Notes: generated by a model not told the origin, from the letters alone. Shown: positions 22,807-33,729, counted from the stretch's first letter. The stretch is DNA of 36,119 nucleotides from a candidate division TA06 bacterium ADurb.Bin131 (GCA_002070645.1 MWDQ01000152.1:1-36119), one strand, 5' to 3'. Made by a program: numbers and translations.

Positions 22807-23781
22807 GTGAAAGAAATTACATATCGTCAGGCTCTTAATGAAGCCCTTGACGAAGAAATGACAAGAGATAACAAGGTATTTATTTTTGGTGAAGATGTTG
22901 CAATTTATGGCGGTGCCTATGGTGTTACCACTGGTCTTCTTAAAAAATATGGAGAACAAAGAGTAATTGATACGCCTATATCTGAGAATGCCATCGTTGG
23001 AACTGCTCTGGGCGCTGCGCTAACAGGAATGAGACCAGTTGCAGAGATTATGTACATTGATTTTATTGGTCTTTGCATGGACCAGTTAAACAACCAGGTT
23101 GCAAAAATCAGATATATGTTTGGAGGAAAATGCAGGGTTCCTCTCACTCTACGGACAGAAGGTGGCGCAGGAAGAACTCTCGGGGCACACCATTCACAAA
23201 GTCTCGAAGCATGGCTGATGCATATCCCTGGGATTAAGGTTGTAATGCCCGCAACCCCGGCAGATGCCAAGGGACTGCTAAAAAGTTCAATTCGCGAAGA
23301 TAATCCAATTGTGTTTGTTGAACATAAAATGCTTTATAACACAAAAGGGCAGGTCCCTGATGATGAATATCTAACCCCAATAGGGACTGCTGACATAAAA
23401 AAGGAAGGTAAAGATGTTACTGTTATTACATACTCGAGAATGGTTCTATTTTCTCTTCAGGCAGCAGAGGCACTCGAGAAAGAAGGAATAAGTGCAGAGG
23501 TTATTGATTTAAGAACTCTCCTTCCGCTTGATAAGGAAACTATAAAAAAATCAATAATGAAAACAAATAGGGTTGTTATTGTTGAAGAAGATACAAAAAC
23601 CGCAGGAACAGGAGCAGAAATCGGAATGACAATTATTGAGAATTGTTTTGATTATCTGGATGCTCCTGTAAAAAGAATAGCGGGTGCTGATGTCCCAATG
23701 CCAAAAGCACCAAACCTCGAAAAGATTGCAATACCTTCACCGGAAAGTATTGCTGAAGGAATCAGGGAGATAATGAAATGA
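22807..23781 (+). CDS. 2-oxo-acid or acetoin dehydrogenase E1 beta subunit
   Basis: A 324-aa subunit. The GTG at 22807 is preferred over the GTG at 22792, because AAGGAG lies at 22796-22801 and the protein then begins MKEITYRQALNEALDEEM, as in other PdhB/AcoB. The transketolase pyrimidine domain shows FGEDVAIYGGAYG and DTPISENAIVG, and the C-terminal domain shows VIDLRTLLPLD. It completes the E1 heterotetramer with the preceding gene. No gene for E3 (dihydrolipoamide dehydrogenase) is in the window. Confidence 0.93.
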   Translation: MKEITYRQALNEALDEEMTRDNKVFIFGEDVAIYGGAYGVTTGLLKKYGEQRVIDTPISENAIVGTALGAALTGMRPVAEIMYIDFIGLCMDQLNNQVAKIRYMFGGKCRVPLTLRTEGGAGRTLGAHHSQSLEAWLMHIPGIKVVMPATPADAKGLLKSSIREDNPIVFVEHKMLYNTKGQVPDDEYLTPIGTADIKKEGKDVTVITYSRMVLFSLQAAEALEKEGISAEVIDLRTLLPLDKETIKKSIMKTNRVVIVEEDTKTAGTGAEIGMTIIENCFDYLDAPVKRIAGADVPMPKAPNLEKIAIPSPESIAEGIREIMK

Positions 23782-24950
23782 TAAGAGAAATTATTATGCC
23801 AAAACTTGGCGAAACAATGGAAGAGGGATATATAAACAAATGGCTAAAAAAAGAAGGTGAAAAAGTTAAGAAAGGCGAGGTCCTATTTGAGGTAATGAGC
23901 GATAAAACAAATTTTGAGGTAGAATCCCAGTATGATGGTTATCTGAGAAAAATCCTTTTCGAGGCATCAGAAAATCCTGTTCCAGTAACAACAGTAATCG
24001 GGTATATTTCTGATACAATGGACGAGGAAATTCCTCAGGATACAAAAAAAACCATTCCTGAACAAAAGGAAAACACTTCAGTAGAAACACATCAAACAAT
24101 AACATTACCCAGTGAAGAAAAACAAAGGATAAAAGCAAGCCCAGCAGCAAAAAGAATAGCCTCTGAACTCGGAATAGACATTACAAATATCAAGGGAACA
24201 GGAGAATCAGGAAGAATCGAAAAAAAGGATGTTGAAGAATATGCTTCTCAGTTAAAAACTGAATATCCTCTGGAATACGAAGCACAAGAAAAACTTTCAC
24301 CTGTAAGAAAGATTATTGCTGAGAGATTAAAACAGAGTAAACAAAACATACCTCATTACTATCTTTCTACAAAGATTTTAATGGACGGTATTGATTTTCT
24401 TAAGGAAATAGCCAGAAAAAAAGGCAAGAATTTTACATATACTGATTTCATAATCTACTACACAGGAAGGGTTATTCGAGATTTTCCTATTCTGAATGCA
24501 TCTTTTTTTAATGATGAAATTCACTATGTAAAATCAGTCGATATAGGGCTTGCGGTCAGTACAGTAGATGGGCTTGTTGTACCAGTAATAAGAGATGTTT
24601 GTACAAAAACATTACAGGAGATATCCATTGAAAGAATTAATCTTGCTGAAAAAGCAAGAAGTAATCAATTAAAAAAACAGGATACAGAAAACTGTAGATT
24701 TGTTATAAGTAATCTTGGAATGTTTGGTGTTATTCAGTTTCAAGCAATCATAAATCCCCCAGGAACAGCAATAATGGCAGTTGGTTCAATAGAAAAGGAG
24801 CCGATCGTAGTGAACAACAATATTGTAATCGGACACACTATGTGGATAACACTTTCACTTGACCACAGGGTTGTGGATGGTGCATATGGTGGGAAATTCC
24901 TACAGGAGATTAAACAGGTACTTGAAAACCCAGGAATCCTTGACATATGA
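23778..24950 (+). CDS. dihydrolipoamide acyltransferase (E2) of a 2-oxo-acid dehydrogenase complex
   Basis: A 390-aa protein: lipoyl domain at ~1-78 with the lipoylated Lys43 in MSDKTNFEV; a short linker; the peripheral-subunit-binding domain at ~118-155 ([15 protein letters not shown]); and the catalytic domain at ~165-390 with SLDHRVVDG, where H363 and D367 are catalytic. Only one lipoyl domain is present. The ATG overlaps the E1 beta stop (ATGA). It forms the core to which E1 and E3 bind. Confidence 0.94.
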   Translation: MIREIIMPKLGETMEEGYINKWLKKEGEKVKKGEVLFEVMSDKTNFEVESQYDGYLRKILFEASENPVPVTTVIGYISDTMDEEIPQDTKKTIPEQKENTSVETHQTITLPSEEKQRIKASPAAKRIASELGIDITNIKGTGESGRIEKKDVEEYASQLKTEYPLEYEAQEKLSPVRKIIAERLKQSKQNIPHYYLSTKILMDGIDFLKEIARKKGKNFTYTDFIIYYTGRVIRDFPILNASFFNDEIHYVKSVDIGLAVSTVDGLVVPVIRDVCTKTLQEISIERINLAEKARSNQLKKQDTENCRFVISNLGMFGVIQFQAIINPPGTAIMAVGSIEKEPIVVNNNIVIGHTMWITLSLDHRVVDGAYGGKFLQEIKQVLENPGILDI

Positions 24951-25672
24951 TATCAAGAATGAAAGAAGATATTCAAACAGTATTCAGGAAAGATCCAGCA
25001 GCAAGAAATATAATCGAGGTTTTATTATGTTATCCTGGATTGCATGCTATATGGCTTCATAGGATATCTCATTATTTTTGGACACACGGTGCAAAAACAT
25101 TTGGAAGGTTTTTATCACAACTTACAAGATTTCTTACAGGAATTGAAATTCATCCTGGGGCAAAGATTGGAAGAAGGTTTTTTATTGACCATGGAATGGG
25201 AGTTGTAATTGGCGAGACTTCCGAAATTGGAAATGATGTGTTATTATATCAAGGGGTTGTTCTCGGTGGAACATCCCTCGAAAAGAAAAAAAGACATCCA
25301 ACAATAAAGGATAATGTTGTTATTGGAGCAGGAGCAATAGTGTTGGGCGCTATAGAGATAGGAGAAGGAGTAAAAATCGGTGCTGGATCCGTTGTAATAA
25401 AGGATGTGCCTGATGGTTCTACTGTTGTTGGCGTTCCAGGTAGAGTGGCAGGCAGTCATCCAATCAAAACAGTTGACCTTGACCATGGCCAACTTCCTGA
25501 TCCCCTCGCAAAGGCATTATCAATTATTATCGAAGAACAGGAAAAACTTGCAGAAAGAATTTCTGTTCTCGAAGGAATGGAAGGACTTAAAGCAAAGATT
25601 GATACCTATTTTGAAGAAAAGAAAAAAGAAGTAGCAAAAATATTCGAACCCCTCGAAAAGGGAGGCAAATGA
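24947..25672 (+). CDS. cysE: serine O-acetyltransferase
   Basis: A 241-aa left-handed beta-helix acyltransferase. The N-terminal helical part includes [17 protein letters not shown], a typical CysE stretch. Hexapeptide repeats follow ([28 protein letters not shown]), with the catalytic Asp-His in IDHG, and the end VVGVPGRV. It makes O-acetylserine for cysteine synthesis, here from acetyl-CoA that the neighbouring dehydrogenase might supply. The start overlaps the E2 stop; an alternative ATG is at 24959. The ~60-residue C-terminal extension is charged and longer than usual in short CysE forms. Confidence 0.93.
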   Translation: MISRMKEDIQTVFRKDPAARNIIEVLLCYPGLHAIWLHRISHYFWTHGAKTFGRFLSQLTRFLTGIEIHPGAKIGRRFFIDHGMGVVIGETSEIGNDVLLYQGVVLGGTSLEKKKRHPTIKDNVVIGAGAIVLGAIEIGEGVKIGAGSVVIKDVPDGSTVVGVPGRVAGSHPIKTVDLDHGQLPDPLAKALSIIIEEQEKLAERISVLEGMEGLKAKIDTYFEEKKKEVAKIFEPLEKGGK

Positions 25673-27192
25673 AACCATTATTATCTTTAGTGATGTTATT
25701 CACGTTGGCTTTTTCAGTAACACTGTATGGAGCGACAATCACTCAGTACCATACTATTAAAAAAGGTGAAACTCTTTCCTCAATTGCAACAAAATACAAT
25801 GTAAATGTTGAGGATTTGAAAAACTGGAATAATATAAAATCAAGCAAGATTGTTCCTGGTCAACGCATTGTGGTGAAACAGTATCAAAGTAAAAACACAG
25901 ATCATAAAAATGTGAATCAGTCGTACTACATCGTAATGAAAGGAGATACACTATCTGAAATTAGCAAAAAAACAGATGTTCCTGTGGAAAAATTAAAGGA
26001 ATATAATAATATTTCAGGCAATTCCATTTATCCAGGTCAAAAAATAAGAATTGTTCCCCAGGAACAGAAAACTGCTGCAGTAAAAAAATCCGAGAGTAAA
26101 ACTGGCTCCATCACATCTGACACATACATAGTGAAAAAAGGAGATACACTTTCTCTAATCAGCAAGAAAACAGGTATCTCGGTTGATGAACTTAAGAAAA
26201 TCAATAATCTTAAAAATTCGAAACTATTGGTGGGTCAAAAAATTGCTTTAAGAAATAATGACATACCTGTAAGTGTTGAAACTCAACAGATTATTGCATC
26301 AACAGACAACAATCAGGAAAAGTTGGATGAAAACCAGGATAATGTATCTTCAAACAAGATTTATATAAACAGGTATCATACTATAAAGAAGGGAGAAACA
26401 CTAAGTAAGATTGCAAACAAGTATGGAACTACTGTTTCAAGTATTAAGCGACTCAATAATATGAAGTCAAACACAATACATCCAGGTAAAACAATTATTG
26501 TTGCAAAAATTGTAAAGGATGTCGCTCCACCTATTGTTAACCCTACACCAATTGTATCCGTTACGCCAAAAGTTTATTACAGGGTAAAATTCGGGGATAG
26601 CATTGAATCAATTGCCGCGAAATTTGGAATAAGTGTTTCTGCCTTAAAGGAATCGAATCTTCTATCTGATGGAAAAATAAAATTAGGACAGACTCTGGTT
26701 ATTCCAGAGGTTGCAAACAAAAGTGAAGAGACAAATCTTGAAACATCTATTTCTACACAAAATGATACCTACGATACCACAAAATTTCTTGCTCTCAAGG
26801 TTATAGAAAATGCAATGAATTTTATCAATACACCATATAGGTATGGAGGTTTATCACAAAATGGGATTGATTGCTCAGGACTTGTCAAGAAATCATATGA
26901 AGCAGTGGGAATATCTATTCCGAGAACATCAAGAGAACAGGCAAAAAAGGGTGAAATAATACCTATAAGTGCAATGAAACCAGGTGATGTAATCTTCTTT
27001 GGAAATAAAGGAGTAGTTAATCATGTTGGAATATATATAGGTGATAATAAGTTTGTTCATGCAAGCAGGGAATTTGGAAAGGTTGTTGTCGCTGATCTGA
27101 ACGATAAATACTATCAAAACCATCTTATATGTGCAAGAACTTTTATCAATGGTGATACTGTAGATATTGAATTAACAAACAAGGAAAACTGA
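25669..27192 (+). CDS. secreted LysM/NlpC-P60 peptidoglycan hydrolase
   Basis: A 507-aa envelope protein. A signal peptide covers ~1-21. Five LysM peptidoglycan-binding repeats begin at about residues 27, 87, 153, 236 and 304, separated by Ser/Lys/Gln-rich linkers. The NlpC/P60 domain (~375-495) has the catalytic C402 (GIDCSGLV), H452 (VNHVGIY) and H464 (FVHAS). It would cut stem peptides during growth or division. The ATG overlaps the cysE stop. Five LysM repeats is a large number for a Gram-negative type. Confidence 0.93.
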   Translation: MKPLLSLVMLFTLAFSVTLYGATITQYHTIKKGETLSSIATKYNVNVEDLKNWNNIKSSKIVPGQRIVVKQYQSKNTDHKNVNQSYYIVMKGDTLSEISKKTDVPVEKLKEYNNISGNSIYPGQKIRIVPQEQKTAAVKKSESKTGSITSDTYIVKKGDTLSLISKKTGISVDELKKINNLKNSKLLVGQKIALRNNDIPVSVETQQIIASTDNNQEKLDENQDNVSSNKIYINRYHTIKKGETLSKIANKYGTTVSSIKRLNNMKSNTIHPGKTIIVAKIVKDVAPPIVNPTPIVSVTPKVYYRVKFGDSIESIAAKFGISVSALKESNLLSDGKIKLGQTLVIPEVANKSEETNLETSISTQNDTYDTTKFLALKVIENAMNFINTPYRYGGLSQNGIDCSGLVKKSYEAVGISIPRTSREQAKKGEIIPISAMKPGDVIFFGNKGVVNHVGIYIGDNKFVHASREFGKVVVADLNDKYYQNHLICARTFINGDTVDIELTNKEN

Positions 27193-28202
27193 TGTTTTCA
27201 AATAAATCAGGTTGCAGGTGGGCATGCTATAATTGGAAACTCGGAAGAATCCTTTTTATGGAAAATAGTATTATAAGAATAACAATCCTTGTTGATAAAG
27301 GCACAGACATTGTTGAATTCGTTTATAAACCACTTGATATTGACTTTATGTGGAGAAGCCCATTTCCTCTTTATGATCAGGGTTTTCCAGAAACAATTCA
27401 TGGAAAGCCAGGAAAATTTATGGACTATTATCCAGGTGGGTGGCAGGAATGTTTTCCGAATGCAGGCGCCCCGTGTGAATATAAAGGAGCGGACTTAGGA
27501 CTTCATGGTGAGGTTGCAGTACTTCCCTGGGAATATCAGATAATAGAATCATCAAAGGATATCTTAAAAATAAAATTCTGGGTAAGAACAGTTAGAACTC
27601 CATTTTATCTCGAGAAGACATTAACCATAGAAGAGGGTTCGGCGTCCATGAAAATTGAGGAAACTGTGGTAAATGAAGCAGGAGAAAAAATGGATTTTCT
27701 CTGGGGCCATCATCCGGCATTTGGCGAACCCTTCCTGGATGAAAGTTGCAGAATAAATATTCAATGCGAAAATGTAGAAATCTGTCCTGGAGATGGAATC
27801 TCATTCACAAACCTGAAACAGGGAACAGGCAGATGGCCTGAAGTCGAGGGTATTGATGGTAAACCTGTTGATTTGAGTAAAGTTCCTCCACCAGATGCAA
27901 AGATATCTGATGTAATCTTTCTTTCAGGACTCAAAGAGGGCAAGTATGAAATAATAAATCAGAGATCTTCACTCGGATTCAGGTTTGAATTTCCACACAA
28001 AACATTCAAATACATATGGTACTGGAGAATTGCACGTGGAAGTTTTGGCTATCCATGGTACGGTAGAACATATAATCTTGCTCTCGAACCCTTCTCGGGT
28101 AAAGCAATACTTTCAGAAGCAGTTAAAAACAATTACCAACTTACACTTGATCCAGGCCAATCCATGAGCGTAGACCTTTTAGTAACCGCCTTCCGAGTTT
28201 AA
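27192..28202 (+). CDS. aldose 1-epimerase-like protein (galactose-mutarotase fold)
   Basis: A 336-aa protein of the aldose epimerase/DUF4432-type superfamily. The visible pieces are YYPGGWQECFPNAG, DLGLHGEV and WGHHPAFGEPF (candidate catalytic histidines), and LALEPFSG with a Glu near the C-terminus. It probably acts on the anomeric carbon of a sugar or binds a sugar; the substrate is unknown. No signal peptide is seen. The start codon shares a base with the previous stop (TGATG). The first ~20 residues, with an unusual cysteine pair, could be shortened if a later start is used. Confidence 0.8.
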   Translation: MFSNKSGCRWACYNWKLGRILFMENSIIRITILVDKGTDIVEFVYKPLDIDFMWRSPFPLYDQGFPETIHGKPGKFMDYYPGGWQECFPNAGAPCEYKGADLGLHGEVAVLPWEYQIIESSKDILKIKFWVRTVRTPFYLEKTLTIEEGSASMKIEETVVNEAGEKMDFLWGHHPAFGEPFLDESCRINIQCENVEICPGDGISFTNLKQGTGRWPEVEGIDGKPVDLSKVPPPDAKISDVIFLSGLKEGKYEIINQRSSLGFRFEFPHKTFKYIWYWRIARGSFGYPWYGRTYNLALEPFSGKAILSEAVKNNYQLTLDPGQSMSVDLLVTAFRV

Positions 28203-28203
28203 A

Positions 28204-29625
28204 ATGAAAGAGTTCCAGACCATTATTGGACTTGAAGTTCATGTTGAACTATTAACAAACTCCAAGATGTTCTGTTGTTGTTCCACAGAATTTGGTAAAC
28301 AACCAAATACTCAGGTGTGCCCTGTATGTCTGGGACTTCCAGGAACATTACCTGTTGCAAATGAAAAAGCGATAGAACTTGGAATCTGCGCATCAATTGC
28401 ACTTAATTGTCAAGTGAATGAAGAATGTATATTCGTTAGAAAATCATACTTTTATCCGGATTTGCCAAAAAATTTTCAAATATCACAGTATATGGACCCA
28501 ATCGGAATTAATGGATATCTTTGTATAAATAACAGAAATATAGGGATACATCGTGTTCACATGGAAGAAGATACAGGTAAGTTAGTACATAACGAACAAT
28601 CTGGTACTTGGTCAGGTATAGATTTTAATAGATCAGGAATTCCCCTTATGGAAATAGTGACAGAACCTGACATTACAAGTCCTGATGAAGCAGAGCGATT
28701 TCTTCAAGAACTTAAAAAACTTATTTCATATACTGGAGTGAGCGATTGTAATATGGAAGAGGGCTCATTAAGATGCGATGCAAATATTTCTGTTAAACTA
28801 AAAGAAGATGTAAAACTCGGAACAAAAGTCGAGGTAAAAAATATGAATTCTTTTCGTTCTGTAAGACGAGCACTGGCTTATGAACAGGAAAGAATCACAG
28901 ATTTACTTAAAAATGAAAAACCAATTATTCAGGAAACGCGCCTCTGGAACGAGACACTCCAGATAACTGAACCAATGAGAACAAAGGAGGAGGCCCATGA
29001 CTACAGGTATTTTCCAGAGCCAGACCTTCTGCCATTTAGAATAGATATAAATACAATAAACAGGATTAAATCAGAAATAGGTGAATTGCCACAGTTAAGA
29101 GAAAAGAGATTTCAAAATCAATATAATCTATCTGAATATGATTCATCTATACTCACATCTAAAAAAGCAATTGCTGATTATTTTGAACAAACCATCAAAC
29201 ACTATGCAAAGCCCAAACAGGTTGCAAACTGGATACAAACAGAGATTCTTGCTCTTCTTAAGGAAACCAGATGTACAATAGATAAATGTAAGATAGATCC
29301 CCGAGCACTGGCAAAAATCGTGGAAATGGTAGATAATAATATAATAAATGCAACTGTGGGAAAACAGATTATTCGCGATGTTTTTATAACCGGAAAGGAA
29401 CCCGAAGCCCTCGTTAAAGAAAGAAATCTTACTCAGATAAGTGATACAAAAGAAATAGAAGAGATCATTGAAAAAGTTTTGGCCGATAACGCACAGGCAG
29501 TAAACGACTATAAATCAGGAAGAACACAGGCACTCGGATTTCTTGTGGGTCAGGTTATGAGAAAATCCAGAGCCAAAGTGAATCCATCTATCGTAAAAGA
29601 AATATTACAAAAAAAACTCAATTAA
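28204..29625 (+). CDS. gatB: aspartyl/glutamyl-tRNA amidotransferase subunit B
   Basis: A 473-aa protein. The start FQTIIGLEVHVELLT, the CPVCLGLPG zinc-type motif, YFYPDLPKNFQISQY, and the C-terminal YqeY-like domain (GRTQALGFLVGQVMRKSRAK) are diagnostic. GatB binds and activates mischarged Glu-tRNA(Gln) or Asp-tRNA(Asn) within GatCAB. gatA and gatC are not in this window, so the genes are dispersed. The ATG follows the preceding stop by one base. Confidence 0.97.
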   Translation: MKEFQTIIGLEVHVELLTNSKMFCCCSTEFGKQPNTQVCPVCLGLPGTLPVANEKAIELGICASIALNCQVNEECIFVRKSYFYPDLPKNFQISQYMDPIGINGYLCINNRNIGIHRVHMEEDTGKLVHNEQSGTWSGIDFNRSGIPLMEIVTEPDITSPDEAERFLQELKKLISYTGVSDCNMEEGSLRCDANISVKLKEDVKLGTKVEVKNMNSFRSVRRALAYEQERITDLLKNEKPIIQETRLWNETLQITEPMRTKEEAHDYRYFPEPDLLPFRIDINTINRIKSEIGELPQLREKRFQNQYNLSEYDSSILTSKKAIADYFEQTIKHYAKPKQVANWIQTEILALLKETRCTIDKCKIDPRALAKIVEMVDNNIINATVGKQIIRDVFITGKEPEALVKERNLTQISDTKEIEEIIEKVLADNAQAVNDYKSGRTQALGFLVGQVMRKSRAKVNPSIVKEILQKKLN

Positions 29626-29650
29626 ATTTCGTAAATAGGAGAAACAAAAG

Positions 29651-30835
29651 ATGAAAAAGAAAATCGCAATCTGGGTCGCTGGATTTTTTGTCCTAAGTTT
29701 CCTTCTTGGTTTTAACCTCGAGGTATCCCAGGCAAGAAAAAATGAGGAAGAATTTTATCGTGAACTTGAGCGTTTCGTAACCGTTGTAAATATAGTTAAA
29801 AAAGAATATGTACAACCTGTTGATGATAAGAAACTTATTTATGGCGCATTAAAGGGAATGTTGTCTTCTCTTGATCCTTATAGCGCCTTTCTTGAACCAG
29901 AGGCATCGAAGGAACTGCAGATCGAGACATCAGGTGAATTTGAAGGTGTTGGAATGGAGATAACATTGAAGGATGGCGTCTTGACAGTTGTAAGTCCTAT
30001 ACAGGATACACCTGCGTGGAACGCAGGGGTTAAACCAGGAGATAGAATAATAGATATAGATGGAGAATCAACAAAAGGAATGAATACCTGGGAAGCAGCG
30101 CAAAAACTTAGAGGTAAGAAGGGAACACCTGTTGTTATCAGTGTTCTAAGGGAAAATTCTTCAAAAATTATCAAGATAACTCTTGTAAGGGATGTTATAA
30201 GAGTAAAATCAATTAAAAGTTCAATACTACCCGGAAATACTGGTTATGTAAGGATAACCAACTTTCAGGAAAGAACAAGCGAAGATTTAGAAGCAGTTAT
30301 AAAAGAATTAAACAACCAACATGTGCAGGCATTAATTCTTGATCTCAGAAATAATCCTGGTGGACTTTTGAGCTCAGCAGTAGAAGTAAGTCAGCTATTT
30401 TTACCTGAAAAAAAGGTTATTGTTTCAATCCAGGGAAGAAAACCAGAAGACAAAAAAACATATTATTCTCAAAAAGCGCCAATATGGAATAAACCAGTTG
30501 TTATTCTTGCGAATAATGGAAGTGCAAGTGCATCAGAAATTGTTATTGGTGCGCTCAGGGATAATCTCAAAACCTGCAAGGTTATTGGAACAAAAACATT
30601 TGGAAAAGGATCAGTACAAAATCTGATAAAACTTGACGATGACGGAACATCCATAAAATTAACAATTGCTTACTATTACACACCATCTGGCACAAGGATT
30701 GATGGAAAGGGTATTGAACCTGATATCAAGGTTGAAGCACCAGAGGAAATGGAAATAGGTTCCCTCGAAAAAGATATTCAGTTAAAGAAGGCAATAGAAG
30801 AAATATTAAATGAGATGCAAACAGCGGGTACATGA
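29651..30835 (+). CDS. ctpA: carboxy-terminal processing peptidase, S41 family
   Basis: A 394-aa periplasmic protease. A signal peptide or membrane anchor covers ~1-28. The PDZ domain (~95-180) includes SPIQDTPAWNAGVKPGD. The S41 catalytic domain has LRNNPGGLL, the catalytic Ser293 in NNGSASASEI, and Lys319 in FGKGSVQ. It trims C-terminal ends of exported proteins. The ribosome-binding site AGGAGA precedes the ATG. The next gene overlaps its end, as often seen with cell-wall partners. Confidence 0.95.
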   Translation: MKKKIAIWVAGFFVLSFLLGFNLEVSQARKNEEEFYRELERFVTVVNIVKKEYVQPVDDKKLIYGALKGMLSSLDPYSAFLEPEASKELQIETSGEFEGVGMEITLKDGVLTVVSPIQDTPAWNAGVKPGDRIIDIDGESTKGMNTWEAAQKLRGKKGTPVVISVLRENSSKIIKITLVRDVIRVKSIKSSILPGNTGYVRITNFQERTSEDLEAVIKELNNQHVQALILDLRNNPGGLLSSAVEVSQLFLPEKKVIVSIQGRKPEDKKTYYSQKAPIWNKPVVILANNGSASASEIVIGALRDNLKTCKVIGTKTFGKGSVQNLIKLDDDGTSIKLTIAYYYTPSGTRIDGKGIEPDIKVEAPEEMEIGSLEKDIQLKKAIEEILNEMQTAGT

Positions 30836-31692
30836 AAAAATTCATAAATAAACGCGGATCAGGGTTATTAATCCTTTTCCTGATTTTTCTGATACTTTTG
30901 ACATGTCTTTTTATTATTGAGCAAATTAAGAAAAAGCCATATCCTGAAAAAATAGTAACCGAGAAAAAAATAATTGCTCCAGAGAAAAAAGAAATTTCCT
31001 ATGAGGGTACATCCTCAAAAAAAGGGAAAATCGCTATTATATTGGATGATGTTGGTTGGAATCCAGATATTACAGTGCATATCAAAAGAATTCAGGTTCC
31101 ACTAACACTCGCAATCTTACCCGATAGCCCATTTGGCTTGAGAATAGCAAAAAATCTTTCAGGAAAACAAAATATTGAACTTCTTCTTCATATACCTCTT
31201 GAACCAGAAAGAACGGATTCTGATACATCAATATCAGGAAGCTTTTTAACAGTATCCATGGATGATGATGAAATCAAAAACAGGATTGACGAATACTTTG
31301 AAAAATTTGGTCCCTACATCGTAGGGATAAATAATCATATGGGATCAAAATTTACACAAAATCAGGAAAAAATGGATTTATTACTCAAAGAAATTAAAGA
31401 AAAAAAACTTATATACGTTGATAGTTTAACAACACAGAAATCCATTGGATATTCTGAGGCAAAAAAAATTGGAGTAAGAAGTATCAAAAGGGATATTTTT
31501 CTCGATAATTCTTCTGAACCCGAAGAAATTGTTCAAGGTTTACTCATGGCAGGCAAAATTGCAAAAAAGAAGGGTAGTGCAGTTGCTATTGGACATGCAA
31601 GAGCGAATACGCTTAAGGTCCTCGAGGAAAAACTTCCCGAGATGTTAAAAGAAGGATATAGTTTTGTATCTATCACACAAATAACAAGATAA
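30832..31692 (+). CDS. divergent polysaccharide deacetylase family protein
   Basis: A 286-aa protein with an N-terminal membrane anchor (~12-30) and a NodB-like domain from ~65: AIILDDVGWNPD holds the first Asp pair, LLLHIPLEP and INNHMGSKFT follow, and GHARANTL is near the end. This is the DUF610-type divergent deacetylase group, often found next to CtpA proteases and thought to act on the envelope; enzymatic activity is not established here. The start overlaps ctpA (ATGA). Confidence 0.88.
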   Translation: MKKFINKRGSGLLILFLIFLILLTCLFIIEQIKKKPYPEKIVTEKKIIAPEKKEISYEGTSSKKGKIAIILDDVGWNPDITVHIKRIQVPLTLAILPDSPFGLRIAKNLSGKQNIELLLHIPLEPERTDSDTSISGSFLTVSMDDDEIKNRIDEYFEKFGPYIVGINNHMGSKFTQNQEKMDLLLKEIKEKKLIYVDSLTTQKSIGYSEAKKIGVRSIKRDIFLDNSSEPEEIVQGLLMAGKIAKKKGSAVAIGHARANTLKVLEEKLPEMLKEGYSFVSITQITR

Positions 31693-32670
31693 ATGATTAT
31701 AGTAGGTATAGAAAGCTCCTGCGATGAAACATCTGTAGGCATCGTTAGCAATAAAAATATTGTTGCTAACATGATAGCAAGCCAGGATGAAATCCACGCT
31801 ACATTCGGAGGAGTTGTCCCTGAACTTGCAAGCCGTGCTCACATCGAAAGAATAACTCCTATGTTTAACCAGTGCCTTAAAGAAGCAAAAATCGATTTAT
31901 CGCAAATAGATGCATTCGGGGTAGTAAACAAACCAGGATTAAAAGGATCATTAATGATAGGAGTAGGATTTACAGAAGGTATAGGATATACTCTGAGAAA
32001 ACCTGTCTATAATATAAATCATCTGCACGCTCATATCGCAGCATGCTATACTGATATTAATATACAATTTCCTGCACTTGGCCTTGTAGTTTCAGGTGGA
32101 CACACAACTCTATTTTTAATCAAAAACTATACTGATTTTACAACACTCGGAGAAACACGGGATGATGCCTGCGGTGAAGTGTTTGATAAGGTGGGTAGAA
32201 TGATAAATCTTCCATTTCCTGGGGGAGGATATGTAGAAAAACTTGCAAGAAAGGGAAATGAGGCAAAGATTAGATTTCCTCGTGCATATATAAAAGATTC
32301 TCTCGATTTTAGTTTTAGCGGAATTAAAACCGCTGTTTATTATTATATCTCAAAACATGGTCTAAAAAACAAATCAGACATAGCGGCTGGTTTTCAAAAG
32401 GCAGTTGTTGATTCAATCATCAAAAAAATAGATGATGCTCTTAAGATGTACAGGGTGAAAAGTATACTTTTTGGTGGTGGAGTTATAAGAAATAATTATC
32501 TGAGGGAAAAAATCCAACAGTATTTATCGAAAAAAGGAATTCATGTTTCAATTCCAGAAGAAAAACTTTGTATGGATAATGGTGCAATGTCAGCGATCTT
32601 AACTGAATATATGATTCATGCAGGTCTCAAACCACAGCCATACATTATTGATGTCCAGCCAACAAAATAA
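31693..32670 (+). CDS. tsaD: tRNA N6-threonylcarbamoyladenosine transferase TsaD
   Basis: A 325-aa enzyme that joins threonylcarbamoyl-AMP to A37 of ANN-decoding tRNAs. GIESSCDETSVGI (~4-16), the metal-binding NHLHAHIAACY with two histidines, LVVSGGHTTLF, and FGGGVIRNNYLR are all present. The ATG follows directly on the previous stop. Length is normal for the family. Confidence 0.97.
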   Translation: MIIVGIESSCDETSVGIVSNKNIVANMIASQDEIHATFGGVVPELASRAHIERITPMFNQCLKEAKIDLSQIDAFGVVNKPGLKGSLMIGVGFTEGIGYTLRKPVYNINHLHAHIAACYTDINIQFPALGLVVSGGHTTLFLIKNYTDFTTLGETRDDACGEVFDKVGRMINLPFPGGGYVEKLARKGNEAKIRFPRAYIKDSLDFSFSGIKTAVYYYISKHGLKNKSDIAAGFQKAVVDSIIKKIDDALKMYRVKSILFGGGVIRNNYLREKIQQYLSKKGIHVSIPEEKLCMDNGAMSAILTEYMIHAGLKPQPYIIDVQPTK

Positions 32671-32745
32671 AAGTCCCAATTATAGTGGTGTGTTGCAAAA
32701 ACAAAATATCTATTCTTAATATTTTTCGTTTGATGACAAATCAGA

Positions 32746-33729
32746 TCAACGCTGTTTTTCTGTTTCGGGTTCAACTCGACTATCAAGATAAATATTTTTT
32801 GCATTAAGATGTTCAGAATATGTGGTTGAAAAATAATGTGAACCATCTCCCTTTGAAACAAAGAAAAGATATGGGGTTTTTGCAGGATAAACCGCTGCCT
32901 TTAGTGATTCCTTTCCAGGATTACAGATAGGTCCAGGGGGTAATCCCCTGTGAATGTATGTATTATATGGTGTTTTTATTTTAATATCGCTCATGGTAAG
33001 ATTTTTTTTGTTTCCTATAACATACTTAATTGTTGAACAACTCTGCAATGGCATCCCGCGCTTGAGACGATTATAAAAAATCCCTGCAATGATAGGCCTT
33101 TCAGAATTAAGTTCTGCTTCCTTTTCAACAATTGAAGCAATGATAACAATTTTTTTGAGTTCGTCTTTTTTTAGTTTTGATGAATCTGGGTTAATCTCCT
33201 GGAAAATTTCCCAGAATCTATCTATCATTTTCTTTGCCACTGCCTCTTTTGAAACTCGTATCGGAAAATTGTATGTATCAGGGAACAAATATCCCTCAAG
33301 ACCTTCCTTTTTAGAAAACTCATCAAACTCAGCACAACTACATATTTCCTCTTGCTCAAGGAGTTTTCCTATTTCATGGCAGGTTATTCCTTCGGGAAAA
33401 ACAAGTTTTATATATGCAATATCTCCTTTTCTTAGTTTTTCAATAACATCATATAGATAGGGCCTTCCCTTAAACTCGTATATACCCGCACGAAGTTTTC
33501 CATCTATGTGCTTTTTCCTTAAAACACGCAGAAACCAGCGGGTATTTTTAATAATACCTCTTTCTTCGAGTATAGAAGCAATCTCCTTTCCTGTAGCATT
33601 TTTAGGTATTTCAACAAGCATACCTACCGGTTGCATGTCTCCGTAAAGACTTTTACGAAACATCTCAAATCTGACCAAACCAAAAATAAAAACCGCACAT
33701 ATCGTTAATATGAGTATAAATTTTTTCAT
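32746..33729 (-). CDS. mltG: endolytic murein transglycosylase MltG
   Basis: A 327-aa inner-membrane lytic transglycosylase that ends glycan strands. A membrane anchor lies at ~4-20 and a LysM-like region at ~37-105. The catalytic domain has IASIVEKEAEL with the conserved Glu, GIFYNRLKRGMPLQS, and PYNTYIHRGLPPGPICNPG. It lies four bases after cinA in a minus-strand run. The 75 bases to tsaD on the other side hold no visible hairpin terminator. Confidence 0.96.
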   Translation of the reverse strand: MKKFILILTICAVFIFGLVRFEMFRKSLYGDMQPVGMLVEIPKNATGKEIASILEERGIIKNTRWFLRVLRKKHIDGKLRAGIYEFKGRPYLYDVIEKLRKGDIAYIKLVFPEGITCHEIGKLLEQEEICSCAEFDEFSKKEGLEGYLFPDTYNFPIRVSKEAVAKKMIDRFWEIFQEINPDSSKLKKDELKKIVIIASIVEKEAELNSERPIIAGIFYNRLKRGMPLQSCSTIKYVIGNKKNLTMSDIKIKTPYNTYIHRGLPPGPICNPGKESLKAAVYPAKTPYLFFVSKGDGSHYFSTTYSEHLNAKNIYLDSRVEPETEKQR

